Shown here one piece after another: positions 8,036-16,346 of a stretch of DNA of 51,706 nt (position 1 is the stretch's first letter; each line of letters starts with the position of its first letter). The notes under the pieces were generated by a model. The model saw only the letters and a list, made by a program, of their open reading frames with translations. It was not told the DNA's origin and searched no databases. The DNA comes from Chitinophagaceae bacterium UBA4857 (GTDB lineage: Bacteria > Bacteroidota > Bacteroidia > Chitinophagales > Chitinophagaceae). The stretch is taken from positions 25,845 to 77,550 of the forward strand of contig DHEF01000045.1 of assembly GCA_002399735.1 (NCBI GenBank). The letters run 5' to 3'. The position numbers and the translations under genes are program-made.

Positions 8036-9163
8036 ATGACGAATAAAGTCTTTATCAACACAACACCCCAAAAACACCAGCCATTGAAAACAAGAATACT
8101 TTTAATTTTTAGCATATTCACTTTACTAACTTCCTGCAATGGAAAAAGTCAAAAAGCAACGGCTAATATTGGAAGTACAGTTTCCGCATTAAGTAAAAGT
8201 ATATTGCTTGTTTATCAGGCTACAAATGGCGATTATTGGTTTGGCAGCGATGCAGACGGCGTATATCGTTATGATGGTAAAACCATTATTCATTTCTCAG
8301 AAAAAGATGGACTAAGTAACAACCGTATCAGAAGCATTCAAGAAAATAAACAGGGTAATATTTACTTGGCAACATTGGGTGGCATCAGCAAGTTTGACGG
8401 ACAAAATTTTACGACCCTTACACCCATAAAAAGCAAATTTGTAGCAGACAATTGGAAACTACAACCCGATGATTTATGGTTTGCTATGACCGGTAAAAGT
8501 GGCGAAAAAGGTCCATACCGCTACGACGGAAAAAACTTATACCAATTAGATTTCCCTAAACATTATCTCGCTGATAGTTTTTTTACAAAACATCCGGACA
8601 AACCCTGGAGTCCTTACGAAGTGTACTCCATTTACAAAGACAGTAAAGGCAATATGTGGTTTGGGACAGGAAATTTGGGTGTATGTCGTTATGATGGCAA
8701 ATCACTCAGTTGGTTATACGAAGACCATTTAACCAATATTCCCAACGGCGGAAGTTTTGGTATTCGTTCTGTTATGGAAGATACCGCAGGAAAGTTTTGG
8801 ATTTGCAATACCAATTATGGCTATACCATTTCGCCTGACCCTATAAAACAAAATGATAAAATTTTAATTAAATACGAAACACAAAAGGGGATAGAGGGCA
8901 TACAATTGGCCAATGGAAATAACGGCGTTTATTTTATGTCGGCCATCAACGACAATGACGGAAACCTATGGTTAGCTACTTACGACCAGGGCGTATGGTG
9001 TTACAATGGTAAAAGTGCAAAACAGTATATTGTAAAAGACGGTGATAAAAACACTACACTTTTTTCTGTTTACAAAGACAAAAAAGGCACACTTTGGCTT
9101 GGCACACACCAATCAGGTGCATACAAATTTAACGGGCAAACATTTGAAAAATTTGCACCTTAA
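8036..9163 (+). CDS. Lipoprotein with two-component-regulator propeller repeats
   Basis: At least four repeats of the Reg_prop type are visible: DYWFGSDADGVYRYDGK, NMWFGTGNLGVCRYDGK, NLWLATYDQGVWCYNGK and TLWLGTHQSGAYKFNGQ. Such repeats form the periplasmic beta-propeller of hybrid two-component sensors, but this protein ends after the propeller with no transmembrane or kinase part. The signal sequence LLTSC marks a lipoprotein. With the ATG at 8036 the cysteine is residue 34, which is long. A TTG at 8084 would give a normal 18-residue signal (MKTRILLIFSIFTLLTSC) and may be the true start. It is the last gene of the accessory block. Confidence 0.75.
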   Translation: MTNKVFINTTPQKHQPLKTRILLIFSIFTLLTSCNGKSQKATANIGSTVSALSKSILLVYQATNGDYWFGSDADGVYRYDGKTIIHFSEKDGLSNNRIRSIQENKQGNIYLATLGGISKFDGQNFTTLTPIKSKFVADNWKLQPDDLWFAMTGKSGEKGPYRYDGKNLYQLDFPKHYLADSFFTKHPDKPWSPYEVYSIYKDSKGNMWFGTGNLGVCRYDGKSLSWLYEDHLTNIPNGGSFGIRSVMEDTAGKFWICNTNYGYTISPDPIKQNDKILIKYETQKGIEGIQLANGNNGVYFMSAINDNDGNLWLATYDQGVWCYNGKSAKQYIVKDGDKNTTLFSVYKDKKGTLWLGTHQSGAYKFNGQTFEKFAP

Positions 9164-9262
9164 TACAAGAAGAAACAACTTATTGACCCTTGCTGCAAAT
9201 ATTGGCAGGCTAGTTGCTATTACAGTAACATAAAACACTTAACACATTAAAATATACAAACT

Positions 9263-9517
9263 ATGGATTTAACAAGCATTCTCATCATCTTAGCCATTGG
9301 TGCTATTGCAGGATGGCTGGCCGGTTTACTATTTAAAGGAAGTGGTTTTGGTTTATTAGGTAATATAGTAGTAGGTATTGTTGGCGGCTTTATTGGTAGC
9401 TGGCTTGCCCCAAAAGTAAATTTAACCTTTGGTGGTGGCGTAATAGGCACCATTTTATTATCTGCCGCCGGTGCTATCATACTCCTCATTATCATTAATA
9501 TATTCAGGCGAGATTAA
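9263..9517 (+). CDS. GlsB/YeaQ/YmgE family membrane protein
   Basis: This 84-residue, almost entirely hydrophobic protein has three glycine-rich membrane segments (ILIILAIGAIAGWLAGLLF; NIVVGIVGGFIGSWLA; GGVIGTILLSAAGAIILLII). It matches the transglycosylase-associated-protein family in length and motif. Members are small inner-membrane proteins often induced by stress; no enzymatic activity is proven. It is a single-gene unit followed by a terminator. Confidence 0.9.
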   Translation: MDLTSILIILAIGAIAGWLAGLLFKGSGFGLLGNIVVGIVGGFIGSWLAPKVNLTFGGGVIGTILLSAAGAIILLIIINIFRRD

Positions 9518-9538
9518 GTATAAAAACTTATCAATAAG

Positions 9539-9567
9539 ATCCGGTGTATTATTATACCGGATTTTTT
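9539..9567 (+). terminator. Terminator of the GlsB/YeaQ gene
   Basis: A 10-bp stem (ATCCGGTGTA with TATACCGGAT, one G-T pair) is followed by a T run, 21 bp after the stop codon. Confidence 0.85.
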
Positions 9568-9600
9568 ATTTGTATACCGGCTGCAGTTCCCTGATGGAGT

Positions 9601-9660
9601 TTCACTTGCAATCCGATAGGATTGTGATTTAATTTATTTCCTGTGGAAATGAATTAAATA
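9601..9660. repeat. Two adjacent REP-like palindromes
   Basis: A palindrome around aatccgataggatt is followed at once by a second with arms tttaatttatttcc and ggaaatgaattaaa around tgt. The style (stem with a three- or four-base loop) matches palindromes near 21876, 39212 and 40089. Confidence 0.6.
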
Positions 9661-9745
9661 TTCACTCTGCAACTGTAGTAATACTATTGAGCAAATATTT
9701 GTAAATTCATGTAGAACTTGTTGTAATAAAAATAATATCTATTAA

Positions 9746-10339
9746 ATGAGTAAATTATTCTTTTATTTTTCATCACTTATATTACCGATGTCAAACATTC
9801 ATTGCAATACACCTTCATCTTCCGGTTATAAAACTTTAGTAAATAAAATATTCTTTACTACCAACGTATTCAAAAATGATAATTTACTGGATAATTTGAT
9901 AGAAAATGATTACTTGGATTACAATGATACTGCAATTGGACAGTGGAATTTAAACCAAACTATATTTAGTGATGATGGTGAGAATGCTGTAACAGTAACA
10001 CATACTTTCAGATTTACAAAAAACCCTATTAATGAAGTGCCTATTGAATACGGAAAAATTGAGCTAAGGATTAACGAAACATCTAAGTCAAATACAATTC
10101 TTAGTCTTACTTCGTACATCTATTTTGCATCAAAAGAAAAAGCCCTAATATTTTATAATACACTTCATGAGATGTTTAAACCTGTATCAAAATCAGTAGA
10201 AACGGACAAGTTTATTGACAACAAATTAATGACGGCTTATACCGATGTTGACGAAAAGATTAAAACTAAAAATGCCATAATAACTATTGATACATTACTT
10301 CCCGGAAATATTAACCGCATTTCAATATCCCTGCAATAG
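9746..10339 (+). CDS. Secreted hypothetical protein
   Basis: The 197-residue protein begins with a hydrophobic stretch (KLFFYFSSLILPMSNIHC) that looks like a signal peptide, possibly a lipoprotein signal, though the lipobox is poor. The remainder is polar and beta-rich (TVTHTFRFTKN, YGKIELRINETS, NAIITIDTLLPG), suggesting a small periplasmic or surface beta-sandwich. No family is recognised. It stands alone between the palindrome cluster and an AT-rich gap. Confidence 0.65.
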   Translation: MSKLFFYFSSLILPMSNIHCNTPSSSGYKTLVNKIFFTTNVFKNDNLLDNLIENDYLDYNDTAIGQWNLNQTIFSDDGENAVTVTHTFRFTKNPINEVPIEYGKIELRINETSKSNTILSLTSYIYFASKEKALIFYNTLHEMFKPVSKSVETDKFIDNKLMTAYTDVDEKIKTKNAIITIDTLLPGNINRISISLQ

Positions 10340-10490
10340 AATTGCAAAGAAGTAACAATTACTTTTTTGTAATTACCGTTTATCACCTAAAATAAATAAA
10401 CCGTAATCATAAATAAGATTTTTATATAACTCGATTTTATCAATATGAAAATTGGTTTAATTTACAAATGTTAAATTAATACTGTTTATT

Positions 10491-10931
10491 ATGCGCCATC
10501 TTAACAAGCTTCCATTCATTCTGTTATTATTATTTGCGGTTTCCTGTAAACCCTTTAGCTATGGTTATTCACATAACAAAGCCAATAACCAATATAACCT
10601 GATAACAGGCAATAAGAAAAACTTAGGTGATAAAAGAATAAAGTATACAAAAAGCCTGTATAAAAAAAGTGAATTGGGTAATTTTTTAAACTGCGCTTGT
10701 AACGAACGTGGTTTGCCAGATTTTATTTACGAATACGAAAAAAGCGACAAATGTCGCGGCATAAAATTGTTTTATTTGCAACAAGATTCTGTGTTTGTAT
10801 TTGAAGAGCCTAAGAAAAATAGATTTTCTTCTGTATTACAAGCGTCTCGCAAAATGACTGATAATGAGAAGCTGATTTTTAAACAATTGCAATCGGGATT
10901 AACCGTTGGAGAAAAGTATGCTACTCCTTAA
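10491..10931 (+). CDS. Small lipoprotein of unknown function
   Basis: The signal MRHLNKLPFILLLLFAVSC has lipobox AVSC. The mature part of about 127 residues is basic and includes three further cysteines (NCACNERG and DKCRG), which could form a disulfide or bind metal. A region EKSDKCRGIKLFYLQQDSVF is the most ordered-looking segment. No family is recognised. The next gene (GNAT) begins 27 bp later and could be co-transcribed. Confidence 0.7.
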   Translation: MRHLNKLPFILLLLFAVSCKPFSYGYSHNKANNQYNLITGNKKNLGDKRIKYTKSLYKKSELGNFLNCACNERGLPDFIYEYEKSDKCRGIKLFYLQQDSVFVFEEPKKNRFSSVLQASRKMTDNEKLIFKQLQSGLTVGEKYATP

Positions 10932-10958
10932 AAGTTTTAAGTATTTTCGGGTCCATTT

Positions 10959-11489
10959 ATGTCTACCTCAATAACAACCCAACGTTTTCTGTTAAGGCCA
11001 ATTGTTGCCGATGATATGGAAAATATTTACAAAGGACTTTCGCATCCCGATGTAATAAAATATTACGGTGTTAGTTACCATAGTTTAGCCGCCACACAGG
11101 AGCAAATGGATTGGTACGCACAATTAGAAAATAATAAAACCGGCGCATGGTTTGCCATTGTTTCACCCGATAACCAAATATTTTACGGTGCCGCAGGTTT
11201 AAACAATTTACAAGCCCAACATAAAAAAGCTGAATTAGGTTTTTGGTTATTACCTGAGTACTGGGGTAAAGGTATTGTACCCGAAGTAGTACCTGCTATT
11301 TGTAAATATGCTTTTGAGGAGCTTCAACTACATCGTATTGAAGCACTTATTGAAACCTTAAATACTAATAGTAAAACGGTAATGCGCAAACTAGGTTTTG
11401 TGTATGAAGGTTGTATGCAGGACTGTGAAATTAAAAACGGTGAATTTATTAGCCTGGATATTTATGCATTAATACGCAGAGCTGTTTAA
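10959..11489 (+). CDS. GNAT-family N-acetyltransferase (RimJ/RimL type)
   Basis: This 176-residue enzyme would transfer acetyl from acetyl-CoA to an amino group. The RimJ/RimL-like start (TTQRFLLRPIVADDMENIY) leads to the motif region ELGFWLLPEYWGKGIVPEVV (the acetyl-CoA pyrophosphate-binding Gln/Arg-x-x-Gly-x-Gly segment, here in the form WGKGI). The typical IEALIETLNTNSKTVMRKLG and FVYEGCMQD segments close the fold. The substrate cannot be read from the sequence. Confidence 0.9.
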   Translation: MSTSITTQRFLLRPIVADDMENIYKGLSHPDVIKYYGVSYHSLAATQEQMDWYAQLENNKTGAWFAIVSPDNQIFYGAAGLNNLQAQHKKAELGFWLLPEYWGKGIVPEVVPAICKYAFEELQLHRIEALIETLNTNSKTVMRKLGFVYEGCMQDCEIKNGEFISLDIYALIRRAV

Positions 11490-11547
11490 AATCATCTTTT
11501 TTGCTATATAATCTTTGTAACTTTAAATATTATAAAATTATAGCAAG

Positions 11548-12024
11548 ATGAAAAAAGTAAATGCAATTGGTTTAGATACAAAAAAATCAGAAGGTTTAGC
11601 CGCACAGTTGAATGAATTACTGGCTAATTATTCCATCTTTTATCAAAATGTACGTGGCTATCACTGGAATATTAAAGGCGAAAAGTTTTTTGAATTACAT
11701 GTAAAATTTGAAGAATTATACAATGACCTTTTATTAAAGATTGATGAAATAGCCGAACGAATACTAACCTTGGGTTACGCACCTAACCATAACTATTCTG
11801 AGTATAAAAAAGCTTCTGTTATTAAAGAAAGTGTGCAGGTATCTGACGGTATAAAAGCGGTTGATGATATTTTAAGTTCTTTTAAAGTAGTAATTACAAA
11901 ACAAAGAGAATTACTTAACCTTTCGGCTGATGCCAATGACGAGGGTACTAATGCCTTAATGAGCGATTATATACGTGAGCAGGAAAAATTAGTTTGGATG
12001 TATTCTGCTTTTTTAAAAAAATAA
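11548..12024 (+). CDS. dps: Dps-family ferritin-like protein
   Basis: Dps proteins form 12-mers that oxidise and store iron with hydrogen peroxide and often bind DNA in stationary phase. The 158 residues form the four-helix ferritin fold. The inter-subunit ferroxidase signature is visible in NVRGYHWNIKGEKFFELHVK followed by FEELYNDLLLKIDEIAERIL (His, Asp and Glu ligands). The N-terminal tail has several lysines (MKKVNAIGLDTKKSEG), which could contact DNA. It is a single-gene unit; an approximate TAnnTTTG-like element (ataatctttg) lies about 30 bp upstream. It shares a terminator with the convergent aldo/keto reductase. Confidence 0.93.
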   Translation: MKKVNAIGLDTKKSEGLAAQLNELLANYSIFYQNVRGYHWNIKGEKFFELHVKFEELYNDLLLKIDEIAERILTLGYAPNHNYSEYKKASVIKESVQVSDGIKAVDDILSSFKVVITKQRELLNLSADANDEGTNALMSDYIREQEKLVWMYSAFLKK

Positions 12025-12041
12025 ATCGTCAACTCTTGCAT

Positions 12042-12074
12042 AAAAAACTCCTGTCGCAAAACAGGAGTTTTTTT
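12042..12074. terminator. Bidirectional terminator between dps and aldo/keto reductase
   Basis: The stem AAAACTCCTGT with ACAGGAGTTTT and loop cgcaaa is flanked by A and T runs, so it can serve both convergent genes. Confidence 0.85.
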
Positions 12075-12076
12075 AT

Positions 12077-12970
12077 TTATCTGTGATCCTGATAAAATAT
12101 AGGTTCAATCATTTTTTGTAGTTGTTCATACTCGCCATTAGAAAGCTTGGGGAAATCTTGTATTGCCATAATATCATCTAAATGTTCCTGTGTTCTTATT
12201 CCTGCAATTACACTACCCGTAACCGGATGATGCAGTACATACTGCAATGCCAAATGGCCAATGTTTTTGGTACTGTCAAAGTTTGTCAGTGCCTCAATAA
12301 CATCAGCTACTCTTTCTAATGGATGTGCCAGGTAAGCTTTGGCCGACTTACCAGCTAATAACCCCTGCGCAATGGCGCCACGTACCAATAGTCCCTTTTG
12401 ATGTTGTTGCAATAAAGGCAAACAGGTTTCTTCTGGTCTTCTGTCAAGCAGGCTGTACTGCATCATTACACTTACAATATTTGATTTTTGAACATATTCT
12501 CTGATAACATTGGGCCTGATTGAGGATATACCGTAAGCCCTTATTTTGCCTTGTTGTTTCAACAATTCAAATGCTTCAATTGTTTCCTCCATATTATCCT
12601 GAATAGTACCACCATGTAATTGGTACAAATCAATATAATCGGTTTGTAGTCTTTGTAAACTATCTTCTACGGCTTTAATAATATGCGATTTACCTGGGTT
12701 CCAGTTTAACCCATTTTTCTCGGCATTCCACACATTGCCTACTTTAGTACATAACACAATGTTTTTACGTATTGCTTGAAAGGCTTTACCAACAATTATT
12801 TCATTCAATCCTTGATCGTATATATCGGCAGTATCAAAAATGGTAATGCCTTTATTATAGGCATTCATTAATAAGTCGGTTGCTGTTTTTTCGTCGGTGC
12901 CTAATGACATACAACCAAAACCAATTGCTGATACTTTTATATCACTATTGCCTAAATTATTGTATTGCAT
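12077..12970 (-). CDS. Aldo/keto reductase
   Basis: This NADPH-dependent carbonyl reductase has a TIM-barrel fold of 297 residues. The catalytic tetrad is visible: Asp and Tyr in FDTADIYDQG, Lys in VLCTKVGN and His in YQLHGG. The cofactor region near the C-terminus (GSVIAGIRTQEHLDDIMA) matches the family pattern. The ATG at 12970 is chosen; an in-frame TTG lies two codons upstream. A perfect -7 element ends only three bases before this ATG, implying an almost leaderless mRNA. The substrate is unknown. Confidence 0.93.
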   Translation of the reverse strand: MQYNNLGNSDIKVSAIGFGCMSLGTDEKTATDLLMNAYNKGITIFDTADIYDQGLNEIIVGKAFQAIRKNIVLCTKVGNVWNAEKNGLNWNPGKSHIIKAVEDSLQRLQTDYIDLYQLHGGTIQDNMEETIEAFELLKQQGKIRAYGISSIRPNVIREYVQKSNIVSVMMQYSLLDRRPEETCLPLLQQHQKGLLVRGAIAQGLLAGKSAKAYLAHPLERVADVIEALTNFDSTKNIGHLALQYVLHHPVTGSVIAGIRTQEHLDDIMAIQDFPKLSNGEYEQLQKMIEPIFYQDHR

Positions 12971-12973
12971 ACT

Positions 12974-12981
12974 CAAATATA
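12974..12981 (-). promoter_or_regulatory. -7 promoter element of the aldo/keto reductase
   Basis: On the minus strand this reads TATATTTG (TAnnTTTG consensus) and ends three bases before the ATG. No clear -33 partner is seen. Confidence 0.5.
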
Positions 12982-13102
12982 CAAATAGAAAAATCTATAT
13001 TTAGTGGTGGATGTTGGTGAGTGTATGCTAGCTTAAGCTAAACAGGTTAACCGATGATAGACATGGTTAACGATTTATGCTGAATATAGAACTGAACGAT
13101 GA

Positions 13103-13145
13103 AGAGTGCGACGCAACAGACGATGATAGTAGTAATGTAGTTGAC
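13103..13145 (+). repeat. Dispersed gtgcgacgcaa-family repeat, copy 2
   Basis: This copy reads gagtgcgacgcaacagacga then tgatagtagtaatgtagttgac. It resembles the copies at 22503 and 40205 and lies in the divergent gap before the GluQ-RS gene. Confidence 0.75.
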
Positions 13146-13174
13146 CCAAAAAATAAAAAAAGTATAGCATAAAA

Positions 13175-13999
13175 TTGAAACCCGTATTTAGAATAGCACC
13201 CACACCCAGTGGATATTTACACATTGGCAATGCCATGTCGTTTGTGTACACAGCGCAATTAGCCAAAGCAATGAAAGCCGATTTGTTGTTGCGTATTGAT
13301 GATATGGATAGTGAAAGAACCCGACCGGAATATGTGCAGGATATTTTTGATACGCTTGATTTTTTGAATATACAACCAACGGTTGGCCCTACAAATGCAA
13401 ACGAACTGGCTACAAAATACGCACAAATACATCGCAGCAATTTGTATGATGCGGCATTACAACAATTAATTAATACAGGGTTGGCGTATGCTTGCACTTG
13501 TTCCCGCAAAACGCTGGAACAACAAAATGGTAATTGTGTATGTAATGGTACATCAGCAACTTTGCAGGATAAGGATGTGGCTTTGCGTATAAAAGTACCA
13601 CCTGATACCATTATTAATTTCACCGATGTTTTGTTAGGCAGTGTTAGTATTAATTTATACCAACACAATAAAAATTTTGTGGTGAGGCGTAGGGAAGGAG
13701 TACCGGCTTATCAGCTAACATCGGTATGCGATGATATATTTTTTGGCGTTACGCATATTGTGCGTGGTGTAGATTTATTGCCATCAACAGCTATGCAATT
13801 ATACCTTGCTACGCTGCTAAATTATACTCCTTTTTTGCATACAAATTTTTATCATCATCCGGTATTAAAAAACAGTAACGGAGAAAAAATGTCCAAATCT
13901 GCGGGAGCAGAATCTATAAAAGAATTATGCAAGCATAAAACGGCAGAGGAATTAAGCGTAATTATACAGCAGTTATTAAAAGAAAACGGTTTGGTGTAA
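13175..13999 (+). CDS. gluQ: Glutamyl-Q tRNA(Asp) synthetase-like protein
   Basis: The 274 residues cover only the catalytic half of a class I glutamyl-tRNA synthetase; the anticodon-binding domain is missing, as in GluQ-RS enzymes that glutamylate queuosine on tRNA-Asp. The HIGH-type motif is HIGN (16-19) inside RIAPTPSGYLHIGNA, and KMSKS is at 238-242. A Cys cluster (CTCSRKTLEQQNGNCVC) fits the zinc site of the family. It could instead act on another substrate. The best start is TTG at 13175, since no ATG precedes the conserved RIAPTPSG segment. cmk lies 59 bp downstream with its own promoter. Confidence 0.85.
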   Translation: MKPVFRIAPTPSGYLHIGNAMSFVYTAQLAKAMKADLLLRIDDMDSERTRPEYVQDIFDTLDFLNIQPTVGPTNANELATKYAQIHRSNLYDAALQQLINTGLAYACTCSRKTLEQQNGNCVCNGTSATLQDKDVALRIKVPPDTIINFTDVLLGSVSINLYQHNKNFVVRRREGVPAYQLTSVCDDIFFGVTHIVRGVDLLPSTAMQLYLATLLNYTPFLHTNFYHHPVLKNSNGEKMSKSAGAESIKELCKHKTAEELSVIIQQLLKENGLV

Positions 14000-14040
14000 A
14001 ATAATCAGCATGGTTCTGTTATGGTTGCAAATGGATTAAT

Positions 14041-14048
14041 TACTTTTG
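14041..14048 (+). promoter_or_regulatory. -7 promoter element of cmk
   Basis: TACTTTTG matches TAnnTTTG. The cmk ATG follows ten bases later, so the predicted leader is only a few nucleotides long. Confidence 0.6.
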
Positions 14049-14058
14049 CAACAGCATT

Positions 14059-14742
14059 ATGAAGAAGATTGTAGTAACCATAGACGGATGGAGTAGTTGC
14101 GGTAAAAGCACATTGGCCAAACAACTGGCTAAAAAGCTGAATTATGTATATGTTGATAGTGGCGCCATGTACAGGGCCATTACTTTATACTTTATTCGCA
14201 ACAGTGTGGATATTACTGATATGGAGGCCGTAAAAAAAGCACTGGAAGAAATTAACCTGGACTTTAGATTTAACGAAACCAGTCAGGCAAGCGAAATGTT
14301 TCTGAATGATGAAAATGTGGAATATGTAATTCGTGACCTGGTAATTGCCGAAAAAGTAAGTGATGTGGCCGCTATTAAAGAAGTAAGAACATTTGCCGTA
14401 GCTGCCCAACAAAAAATGGGTACTAAAAAAGGCATTGTAATGGATGGCCGCGATATTGGCACCGTTGTTTTTCCCAAAGCCGAAATGAAAATATTTATGA
14501 CCGCCGATAATGCAGTTCGAGTGGAACGCAGGTTTAAAGAACTGTATGCAAAAAATCCGAATATTACTATTGAGGAAGTAAAAAATAACCTGGAGATGCG
14601 GGACTATATTGACAGCCACCGTGAGGTGAGTCCGTTAAAACAAGCGAAAGATGCTGTAGTACTGGATAACACCAACATTACACCCGACGAACAATTTAAA
14701 CTGGCCTTGGGCTGGATAAAAGCAATAAAAGAAAAAGGTTAA
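14059..14742 (+). CDS. cmk: Cytidylate kinase
   Basis: Cmk phosphorylates CMP and dCMP with ATP in pyrimidine nucleotide metabolism. The 227-residue protein has the P-loop GWSSCGKST (10-18), the YVDSGAMYRAIT nucleoside-binding segment, the GRDIGTVVFPKAEMKIF motif and the RDYIDSHREVSPL lid region, all characteristic of the family. The stop codon lies inside the left arm of the terminator hairpin. Confidence 0.97.
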   Translation: MKKIVVTIDGWSSCGKSTLAKQLAKKLNYVYVDSGAMYRAITLYFIRNSVDITDMEAVKKALEEINLDFRFNETSQASEMFLNDENVEYVIRDLVIAEKVSDVAAIKEVRTFAVAAQQKMGTKKGIVMDGRDIGTVVFPKAEMKIFMTADNAVRVERRFKELYAKNPNITIEEVKNNLEMRDYIDSHREVSPLKQAKDAVVLDNTNITPDEQFKLALGWIKAIKEKG

Positions 14743-14761
14743 GCAAATGCTTAACCTTTTT
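14732..14761 (+). terminator. Terminator of cmk, overlapping its stop codon
   Basis: The stem AAAAGGTTAAGC with GCTTAACCTTTT around aaat contains the cmk TAA in its left arm, so the coding end and terminator share bases. Confidence 0.88.
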
Positions 14762-14835
14762 AGTATGTTACAAATCGTTATTCAATTCATAAAAAATCAA
14801 GATAAAAAAAATCCTTTCCGAAATATGCGAAAACT

Positions 14836-14875
14836 AATTGGCAAATTATCTAATTACCCAATTATCTAATTCTCT
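14836..14875. repeat. AT-rich repeated-word tract
   Basis: The words ggcaaattatctaatta and cccaattatctaatt repeat here, the same style as the accB-accC spacer and the flanks of the gene at 37844. It lies at the 3' end of the FKBP gene. Confidence 0.5.
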
Positions 14876-15609
14876 TCCCCTTTTTTCACATCTACCAATT
14901 CAATCTCAAAAATTAAAGCAGCACCACCCGGAATTTTTGGCGGGCTGCCATGTAAACCATAACCTAAGTTATAAGGTATATATAGTTTGTATTTTGACCC
15001 AACTGACATTAATTGTAAACCTTCTGTCCAACCCGCAATAACACGGTTTAAAGGAAATGAAATAGGCTCAGTACCATGTTTTCTAGATCCGTCAAACTCT
15101 TCGCCATTAATTAATGTACCGCTGTAATGGGCAGTAACCACATCGGTAGCTAATGGTTTCGCACCGGTACCTTCGGTAATTACTTCGTATTGTAAACCGC
15201 TGGCAGTAGTTTTAACACCGGGTCGTTTGGCGTTACGGGCTAAAAAAGCAGTGCCTGAATCAATTACTGCTTTACTTTTAGCTTCCTGCATTTTATTGGA
15301 GTAAGCGTTTAATACAGTAAACGATGAGTTATCGTCAATTAAAGTAGACTTACCGGCAAATACATCCTTCATGGCTTGCTCCATAATTTTTGTATTTATT
15401 TTTTCCATCCCTTGCATTTTTAACGAGCTGGCAACATTTACACCTAAGGCATAACTGGCCGAATCGGCTAAGTTTCTTAACGCTAATGCAGGAACCGGTT
15501 TGGCCGCAACAGGCTTTGTGGTTTTGACAGGAGTTTTGGGTTTGGTAGTTTGTGCCAGTAAACCAACGGGCAACGACAATACTACCGCAACAGCAATAAT
15601 TTTATTCAT
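14866..15609 (-). CDS. Periplasmic FKBP-type peptidyl-prolyl isomerase (FkpA/Mip type)
   Basis: The enzyme isomerises X-Pro bonds to help fold envelope proteins. The signal peptide (MNKIIAVAVVLSLPVGLLAQ) is followed by a Pro/Lys-rich linker. An FKBP_N dimerisation domain (about 48-130, DSASYALGVNVASSLKMQGM) comes next, then the C-terminal FKBP domain (about 140-247) with VTAHYSGTLINGEEFDGSRK, VIAGWTEGLQLMSVGSKYKL and YGLHGSPPKIPGGAALIFEI. The order equals FkpA/Mip proteins. A -7 element lies 18 bp upstream of the ATG. Confidence 0.94.
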   Translation of the reverse strand: MNKIIAVAVVLSLPVGLLAQTTKPKTPVKTTKPVAAKPVPALALRNLADSASYALGVNVASSLKMQGMEKINTKIMEQAMKDVFAGKSTLIDDNSSFTVLNAYSNKMQEAKSKAVIDSGTAFLARNAKRPGVKTTASGLQYEVITEGTGAKPLATDVVTAHYSGTLINGEEFDGSRKHGTEPISFPLNRVIAGWTEGLQLMSVGSKYKLYIPYNLGYGLHGSPPKIPGGAALIFEIELVDVKKGEEN

Positions 15610-15627
15610 GTATAAAATTTAAGGATG

Positions 15628-15635
15628 CAAAAATA
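15628..15635 (-). promoter_or_regulatory. -7 promoter element of the FKBP gene
   Basis: The minus strand reads TATTTTTG, matching TAnnTTTG, 18 bases before the ATG at 15609. Confidence 0.55.
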
Positions 15636-15704
15636 AATATTACAGTCCTATTAAAATACACGTAAACCAGTAATTTAGCATATTGTTGATAAAACAGAAA
15701 GGTT

Positions 15705-16142
15705 ATGAGCTTATTTACACAAGAAGTACAGATACGTTGGTCCGATTTAGATCCGAATATTCACCTGCGCCACTCCGTTTATTACGATTGGGGTGCATTT
15801 TGTCGCATTGCATTTTTAACCAATCAGGGTTTATCTACCGAGGTAATGAACCAATTACAAATTGGCCCCATACTATTTAGAGAAGAATGTATTTTCCGCC
15901 GGGAAATTCGCCTGGGCGATAAAGTTACCATCAATTTAAAGTTGTTAAAAGCCAAACGTGATTTTGCCCGTTGGTCCATTGTACACGAAATTGTAAAAAA
16001 CGGCGACACTACTTCGGCTGTATTAACAGTAGATGGCGCCTGGCTCGATATTGTCCGTCGTAAATTATCCACACCGCCACCAAAGGTTTTTGAAGTGTTT
16101 ACTTTAATGGACAGAACCGATGATTTTGTTTGGTTAGATTAA
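15705..16142 (+). CDS. Acyl-CoA thioesterase, hotdog fold
   Basis: The 145 residues fit the 4-hydroxybenzoyl-CoA thioesterase (YbgC-like) hotdog family. The start has the pattern VQIRWSDLDPNIHLRHSVYY followed by DWG, with the catalytic Asp region (D-x-x-x-H-x-x). A hydrophobic central helix and the EIRLGDKVTINLKLLKAKRD strand follow. Substrate chain length cannot be deduced. A gaaaggtt just upstream might act as a weak ribosome-binding site. It lies divergently from the FKBP gene. Confidence 0.88.
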   Translation: MSLFTQEVQIRWSDLDPNIHLRHSVYYDWGAFCRIAFLTNQGLSTEVMNQLQIGPILFREECIFRREIRLGDKVTINLKLLKAKRDFARWSIVHEIVKNGDTTSAVLTVDGAWLDIVRRKLSTPPPKVFEVFTLMDRTDDFVWLD

Positions 16143-16285
16143 GCCCCCAACCCGGTAAAGTTGTTCCAGAAGTTCAATGTTCAAAAGTTCAATGTTATCA
16201 TGTTATTGCAGGTGTATTTACTAAATACTATGATACTAACTGCTGCATAGTTTTTTGTTATGTAATCAGCAATAGTAACACAGAT

Positions 16286-16322
16286 GATCGTCCCTTGCGT
16301 CGCACTCTTGTGCTTTCTGTTC
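16286..16322 (-). repeat. Dispersed gtgcgacgcaa-family repeat, copy 3
   Basis: In inverse orientation this copy reads gatcgtcccttgcgtcgcac then tcttgtgctttctgttc. It is part of the 525-bp gene-free stretch 16143-16667, which I see as entirely repeat-derived. Confidence 0.75.
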
Positions 16323-16346
16323 TCTATTCATCATCGTGTTATGCGA

